From positions 1 through 19,124 of the forward strand of contig NZGX01000064.1 of the NCBI GenBank assembly GCA_002691085.1: 19,124 bases of DNA, read 5' to 3'. The first letter of the stretch is position 1, and every line of letters starts with the position of its first letter. The notes under the pieces were generated by a model that was not told the DNA's origin, did not search any database, and worked only from the letters and a program-made list of their open reading frames with translations. Origin of the DNA: Rhodospirillaceae bacterium. GTDB taxonomy: Bacteria; Pseudomonadota; Alphaproteobacteria; Rhodospirillales; Rhodospirillaceae. This document shows positions 14,598 to 19,124 of this stretch, in pieces. Position numbers and translations under genes: made by a program.

Positions 14598-15623
14598 ATG
14601 AATGAAAATAAATCAGATGTTATAATTATTGGGGCGGGGCCTTGTGGCTTATTCGCAGTCTTTGAGTTGGGTCTTTTAGGCTTAAAGAGTATAGTTATTG
14701 ATATACTTGATCGACCGGGTGGACAATGTGCAGAGCTCTATCCTGAAAAACCAATTTATGATATTCCAAGTCGGCCTAAAGTAACTGGGAGGGAATTAAC
14801 TGATAGTCTGATGGAGCAAATTAAACCTTTTGAACCAAAGATGTATTTTAGCCAAAGGGCAGATAGTCTAGTAAAGCTCTCAAATGGTAATTGGAAAATT
14901 AAAACTGACTTAGGTATAGAATTAGAAGCTCCTATAATATGTATTGCTGGAGGAGGTGGAAGCTTTACTCCAAAAAAACCCAGGATTAATGATATAGACT
15001 CTTTTGAGAACAAGTCTTTGTTTTATTCAGTTAGAAAAATTGAAAAATTTAAAGGAAAAAATCTTATAATTGCAGGTGGCGGCGATTCAGCTCTGGACTG
15101 GGTTCTTGCATTGAATGCACAAGTTAACTCAATGCATCTCATACATCGAAGATCTGAATTTAGAGCAATGAACGATACCGTCGATAAAGTGAAATTACTA
15201 GAAAAACAAGGAAAATTAAATATCCATGTTGGTGAAATTGATAGTCTTAATGGAGGTAATGGAAATCTAGAATCTGTAACAATAAAAAATAAACTTGAAG
15301 ATAAGAATTATAAAGTAGATTGTGATTCAATGTTGGCATTCTATGGTTTAACTATGAAGTTAGGTCCTATAGCCGATTGGGGTATTAATATGGATAAGAA
15401 TAGAATTCTAGTGGATACAGAAAAATTTCAAACTTCTGAAAAAGGAATTTTTTGTATCGGTGATATGTGTTCTTACCCTGGAAAATTGAACTTAATTCTA
15501 TCTGGATTTCATGAGGCAGCGTTAATGGCACATGGTTGCTTTAATATAGCAAGACCAAATGAAAAGCTTAGATTTGAATATACAACTACAAGTAAAAATC
15601 TCCAAAATAAGCTTGTCTGTTAA
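14598..15623 (+). CDS. Ferredoxin-NADP+ reductase, thioredoxin reductase-like type
   Basis: FAD enzyme moving electrons between NADPH and ferredoxin or flavodoxin, 341 residues. FAD-binding GAGPCG is at 12-17, followed by GGQCAELYPEKPIYDIP, which is diagnostic for this group; the NADPH site is GGGDSALDW; FCIGDMCSYPGKLNL closes the FAD site. The CxxC active site of true thioredoxin reductases is absent, as expected. The C terminus FEYTTTSKNLQNKL is also typical. The ATG at 14598 is preferred; a GTG at 14586 would add four residues (MVRN), and neither has a ribosome site. It follows the cofactor gene after 33 bases and precedes release factor 3 by 9. It could supply electrons to oxygenases in this region, but this is a general housekeeping enzyme. 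Confidence 0.92.
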   Translation: MNENKSDVIIIGAGPCGLFAVFELGLLGLKSIVIDILDRPGGQCAELYPEKPIYDIPSRPKVTGRELTDSLMEQIKPFEPKMYFSQRADSLVKLSNGNWKIKTDLGIELEAPIICIAGGGGSFTPKKPRINDIDSFENKSLFYSVRKIEKFKGKNLIIAGGGDSALDWVLALNAQVNSMHLIHRRSEFRAMNDTVDKVKLLEKQGKLNIHVGEIDSLNGGNGNLESVTIKNKLEDKNYKVDCDSMLAFYGLTMKLGPIADWGINMDKNRILVDTEKFQTSEKGIFCIGDMCSYPGKLNLILSGFHEAALMAHGCFNIARPNEKLRFEYTTTSKNLQNKLVC

Positions 15624-15632
15624 GTAAATTTT

Positions 15633-17219
15633 ATGAATAAGATAAATGAAGAGGCTTTAAAGAGAAGAACTTTTGCCATTATTTCTCATCCAGATGCAGG
15701 TAAAACAACCTTAACCGAAAAACTTCTTTTATTTGGAGGTGCTATTAACCTTGCTGGTGCTGTTAAAGCAAAAGGAGAACGAAGAAGAGCTCGCTCTGAC
15801 TGGATGAAAGTAGAAAAGGAAAGGGGTATATCAGTTGCATCTTCCGTAATGACCTATCAATATAGTGGTTGTACATTCAATTTACTTGATACACCTGGGC
15901 ATGAGGATTTTAGTGAAGATACTTATAGAACATTAACTGCAGTAGATTCAGCCATAATGGTTATTGATAGTGCTAAAGGAATTGAGGCACAAACACTTAA
16001 ATTATTCGAAGTTTGTCGCTTAAGAGATATACCTATTGCAACTTTTATAAATAAACTTGATCGTGATGGATTAGATCCTTTTGAGCTTATTGATGAAATA
16101 GAGAATAAGCTTGCTTTAGATGTTGTTCCAGTAAGTTGGCCTATTGGGATGGGAAAACATTTCCTAGGTTGTTACGACCTCTTAAGGGATTCACTTCTAC
16201 TAATGTCACGTTCAAAGGGCGATAAGGCCGATGATGGGTATTTATGCTCAAGCTTTGATGACCCCAAGCTAGCTCAAATGCTACCAGAAACTGCCTTAGT
16301 TAAATTAAGAGAAGATATTGAAATGGTTAAGGGGCTATTTCCATCATTAGATCATAAAAACTATCTTAATGGTTCAACAACACCCGTTTGGTTTGGAAGT
16401 GCTGTAAATAATTTTGGTGTAAGTGAGTTGCTTAACGGTCTGACTAATTTAGCTCCATCTCCCAGAAAACAAAACACAAATGAGAGGGAAATAAGTCCTG
16501 GTGAGGAGCATGTTTCTGGTTTTGTATTTAAAATACAGGCAAATATGGATCCTAATCACAGAGATAGAGTTGCCTTTTTTAGATTAAGCTCAGGTCATTT
16601 TAAAAAAGGCCAAAAGCTTTTGCATACACGTTTAAAAAAGAAATTAACTATTCATAATCCCCTTCTTTTCTTAGCTCAAGATAGAGAAACAGCAGAAGAA
16701 GCATGGCCTGGTGATATAATTGGAATTCCTAATCATGGAAATTTAAGAATTGGTGATACTTTAACTGAGGGAGAAGTTATTCATTTCAAAGATATACCTT
16801 GTTTTGCTCCAGAAATTTTAAAAAGTGTCAGGCCGAAAGACCCCATGAGGGCAAAGCATTTAGGTAAGGCTCTGCAGCAATTAGCAGAAGAAGGTGCAGC
16901 AAGTGTTTTTAAACCACTAGTGGGCTCAGAGTGGATTGTTGGTGTTGTTGGGGTGCTTCAATTTGAGGTTATGGCAGACCGTATCAGGACAGAATACGGA
17001 GTTCCGGTTTATTTTGAAAATTGTTCATTATTCACTGCTAGATGGATATTTTCTGATAATTCTATAATACTTAAAGACTTTATAAAAAAGAATGAGATTA
17101 GTGTTGCTGATGATCATGATAGTATGCCAGTTTTCCTAGCTAGGAACTCTTGGCATTTAGACAAGACAATAGAAGATTTTCCAGAATTAGAGTTTAAAAA
17201 AACAAGAGAACAAGTTTAA
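15633..17219 (+). CDS. prfC: Peptide chain release factor 3
   Basis: Translational GTPase that removes RF1/RF2 from the ribosome after termination. The 528 residues match the normal RF3 length. G1 is HPDAGKTT (19-26), G3 is DTPGH (86-90) and G4 is NKLD (140-143). RF3-specific sequence follows, including the KAKGERRRARSDWMKVEKER stretch and VGVLQFEVMADRIRTEYGVPV near the C terminus. The start ATG has no evident ribosome site, and the 9-base spacing from the reductase gene suggests read-through translation or coupling. No sign of truncation. It converges with egtD across 34 AT-rich bases. Confidence 0.97.
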   Translation: MNKINEEALKRRTFAIISHPDAGKTTLTEKLLLFGGAINLAGAVKAKGERRRARSDWMKVEKERGISVASSVMTYQYSGCTFNLLDTPGHEDFSEDTYRTLTAVDSAIMVIDSAKGIEAQTLKLFEVCRLRDIPIATFINKLDRDGLDPFELIDEIENKLALDVVPVSWPIGMGKHFLGCYDLLRDSLLLMSRSKGDKADDGYLCSSFDDPKLAQMLPETALVKLREDIEMVKGLFPSLDHKNYLNGSTTPVWFGSAVNNFGVSELLNGLTNLAPSPRKQNTNEREISPGEEHVSGFVFKIQANMDPNHRDRVAFFRLSSGHFKKGQKLLHTRLKKKLTIHNPLLFLAQDRETAEEAWPGDIIGIPNHGNLRIGDTLTEGEVIHFKDIPCFAPEILKSVRPKDPMRAKHLGKALQQLAEEGAASVFKPLVGSEWIVGVVGVLQFEVMADRIRTEYGVPVYFENCSLFTARWIFSDNSIILKDFIKKNEISVADDHDSMPVFLARNSWHLDKTIEDFPELEFKKTREQV

Positions 17220-17253
17220 AAGTAAATATTTTTATTATTATATAGTTAAAAAA

Positions 17254-18171
17254 CTAAAGACTTGATATAAAATGATGAATTGCAAATAAGTTATTTTTAT
17301 CCTTCCAAATTTTACCTTCAGTAAATCCATTATTACAAAAAAGATTTTTGAGCTCACATTCTTTGTATTTGTATGAGTTTTCAGTATGTATAGTTTCACC
17401 TTTATTAAATTTAAATAAATAATCTCTAACTTGTACGGATTGTTCTAATTTACTCACAAGATGCATTTCTAAACGACTTTTATCTTCACAAAAAATTGCA
17501 TCATGCTTGAAGTTTTCAAGAATAAAATTAGCGCTAAGTTCATTATTTATTCTTTTTAGAATATTTAAATTAAAATCTTTAGTTATACCCTTTGAATCGT
17601 TATATGCATTTTCTATTATTTTTTTATTCTTAAATAAATCAAAACCTACAATTATTTCACCATTTGGTTTTAATGCTTCCGCTGTATTCCTAATGAAATT
17701 GGTAATTTCTATTTCAGAGAAATTACCAATTGTTGAACCAGGAAAGAAAATTATTTTTGGTTCTTCTGAAATTTTATTAAACTTAATTTTTTTAGTGAAA
17801 TCAGCACATATGTTATTAATTTTTAATAAAGGGTATTCTTTATTAAGATTTTTACATACCTCTAATAGGTATTTTTCTGAAATATCTATTGGTACATAAC
17901 TTTTAATTATACTGCCAGAATCTAAAAGTATTTTGATTTTTTTACTAGAACCAGAACCATACTCTATAAGATGTTTATTTCTTATAATGTCTGATAATTC
18001 TTCTGAAATCTCTTTAAGTAATTCAATTTCTGTTCTAGTTAAATAATATTCTTCCAGTTCACATATCAAATCAAAGAGATGCGAACCGTGTTCATCATAA
18101 AAATATTTGGATGGTAATGTTTTATGCTTCTTACTTAAGCCTTCCACCACATCATTATAGAATTCAATCAT
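17254..18171 (-). CDS. egtD: L-histidine N(alpha)-methyltransferase EgtD
   Basis: Makes hercynine from histidine with three S-adenosylmethionine, the first step of ergothioneine synthesis. At 305 residues it has family length. Visible motifs are the N-terminal LPSKYFYDEHGSHLFDLIC and EYYLTRTE, the SAM site YGSGSSKK (71-78), FFPGSTIGNF (142-151) and GFDL (176-179). The substrate-side MHL (236-238) and the FNKGETIHTENSYKY segment near 255-269 also fit. It starts 13 bases after the egtB stop, so the two form an operon in the order egtB-egtD. Codon use is very AT-rich. No egtA, egtC or egtE lies in the window. Confidence 0.94.
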   Translation of the reverse strand: MIEFYNDVVEGLSKKHKTLPSKYFYDEHGSHLFDLICELEEYYLTRTEIELLKEISEELSDIIRNKHLIEYGSGSSKKIKILLDSGSIIKSYVPIDISEKYLLEVCKNLNKEYPLLKINNICADFTKKIKFNKISEEPKIIFFPGSTIGNFSEIEITNFIRNTAEALKPNGEIIVGFDLFKNKKIIENAYNDSKGITKDFNLNILKRINNELSANFILENFKHDAIFCEDKSRLEMHLVSKLEQSVQVRDYLFKFNKGETIHTENSYKYKECELKNLFCNNGFTEGKIWKDKNNLFAIHHFISSL

Positions 18172-18184
18172 ATAATTTAACTAA

Positions 18185-19124
18185 CTAATTTGCTAATCTC
18201 ACCCCAGAAAACATCCATCTTTGATGCGGATAAAAAAAGTTACGGTATGTATTCCTAATATGTTTTTCGGTTGTTATACAAGAACCCCCTCTAATTACAA
18301 ACTGATTTATCATAAATTTACCATTATATTCTCCAATTGCCCCTTTTGATGGGCTGTATTTCGGATAGGGGGAGTAATTGGAAGACGTATATTCCCAGAC
18401 ACCTCCAATCATATTAGATATTTCTAATTTTTTTAAACTTATTTTAGGTACTAGAATATTATCATCTAGTAAATTACCATTAACGTCAGAGTAATTTGAT
18501 GCTATTTCCCATTCGAATTCTGTTGGTAATCTTTTTGAACACCAATTCGCGTATGCATTCGCTTCATAAAAGCTGATATGTGAAACTGGAGCGTCAAGAT
18601 TTAGTGGTAACATTCCATATAGGCTGAATGAGTACCAGGATGAATTACTATCACGAATCCAATACAATGGAGAGCACCATCTGTTTGTATTCACTTTTTC
18701 CCATCCATCAGATAGCCATAGCTCTGACCTCTCATATCCACCATCATCTATAAATTCAAGCCATTCGCGATTTGTTATTGGGCGATTGGAAATCTGGAAT
18801 GGCTTTAGCAATACCTCATGTTTAGGGCCCTCATTATCATAAAAGAATTTGTCCGACTCCTCAAAATTCTGACCAACTTCTACTATACCCCCTTCAACAT
18901 TACTCCAAGTTAACTTACTCTTTGAATGTTCGATTGGTTTATTCAATGTTTTATATGCTGGTCTTAGTGGATTTAGGTAAAAAGCGTGCAATATATCCAT
19001 TAAAATTAATTCTTGGTGTTGTTGTTCGTGATTAATCCCAAGCACTATCAAATTACAAATTTTTTTAATATTATTATCTGTAGCTACATCAATTAGATGA
19101 TTAATATTATCATTAACATATTTT
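18185..19124 (-). CDS. egtB: EgtB sulfoxide synthase, 5' end beyond window edge
   Basis: Non-heme iron enzyme that joins hercynine to a thiol using O2 in ergothioneine synthesis. The frame is open to the right edge, giving 312 visible residues of a protein normally over 400; the N-terminal part of the DinB-like domain is missing. The iron-binding His-x3-His-x-Glu motif is present in NHEQQHQEL. A formylglycine-generating-enzyme-like domain follows, with GGYERSELWLSDGW, PVSHISFYEANAYANWC, RLPTEFEWEIA, GGVWEYTSS, RGGSC and the terminal FSGVRLAN. The TTG at 19051 is internal and not a start. Whether gamma-glutamylcysteine or cysteine is the thiol donor cannot be told from this fragment. Confidence 0.93.
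   Translation of the reverse strand, partial: KYVNDNINHLIDVATDNNIKKICNLIVLGINHEQQHQELILMDILHAFYLNPLRPAYKTLNKPIEHSKSKLTWSNVEGGIVEVGQNFEESDKFFYDNEGPKHEVLLKPFQISNRPITNREWLEFIDDGGYERSELWLSDGWEKVNTNRWCSPLYWIRDSNSSWYSFSLYGMLPLNLDAPVSHISFYEANAYANWCSKRLPTEFEWEIASNYSDVNGNLLDDNILVPKISLKKLEISNMIGGVWEYTSSNYSPYPKYSPSKGAIGEYNGKFMINQFVIRGGSCITTEKHIRNTYRNFFYPHQRWMFSGVRLAN

Noticed and set aside
17243..17256. Mini hairpin between prfC and egtD
   Set aside because: The stem is 5 bp with one G-C pair, too weak to call a terminator.

Overview
The window is AT-rich bacterial DNA with dense, short-spaced genes. The gene families (OmpR/HK pair, TIGR02444 protein, split XdhC plus molybdopterin-binding/cytidylyltransferase fusion, TrxB-like ferredoxin-NADP reductase, EgtBD) suggest a low-GC, streamlined proteobacterium, most likely a marine alphaproteobacterium. 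That placement is inference from gene content and base composition. I see no tRNA, rRNA, insertion sequence, phage gene or CRISPR array.

Layout. (1) 1-2030, plus: an OmpR-type response regulator cut by the left edge, overlapping its sensor kinase. (2) 2034-9735, almost all minus: a catabolic-looking block. In transcription order from the right it holds a UbiD-family decarboxylase, a small zinc-ribbon protein, an HpaE-like aldehyde dehydrogenase carrying a frameshift, a heme-oxygenase-like (TenA/PqqC fold) putative metal oxidase, an SDR, a dienelactone-hydrolase family protein and an MDR oxidoreductase. An AhpD/carboxymuconolactone-decarboxylase-like protein lies further left on the same strand, and one plus-strand SRPBCC-like gene sits between. 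(3) 9840-11042, plus: UbiX, divergent from UbiD, then a TIGR02444 protein. (4) About 11019-11196, minus: a GC-richer, foldable stretch with a promoter-like sequence and a strong intrinsic terminator, a probable small RNA gene. (5) 11387-14564, plus: a two-[2Fe-2S] small subunit of a molybdenum hydroxylase, two half-XdhC proteins and a MoCF/MocA fusion, with no large catalytic subunit. (6) 14598-17219, plus: ferredoxin-NADP reductase and release factor 3. (7) 17254-19124, minus: ergothioneine genes egtB (cut by the right edge) and egtD.

How the genes may work together: UbiX makes prenylated FMN for UbiD. The dehydrogenases, hydrolase and TenA-like protein downstream of UbiD look like a set for oxidising and cleaving an aromatic, heteroaromatic or unsaturated acid; the substrate cannot be read from the sequence. 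XdhC and MocA-type proteins mature MCD-type molybdenum hydroxylases, so the small subunit at 11387 probably partners a catalytic subunit encoded elsewhere.

Main points for a second look: the UbiD reading frame seems to start at an ATT codon 8 bases after a perfect Shine-Dalgarno sequence; the aldehyde dehydrogenase loses its last 47 residues to a one-base shift near 6641; the RNA candidate near 11.1 kb; and the unusual make-up of the UbiD cluster.
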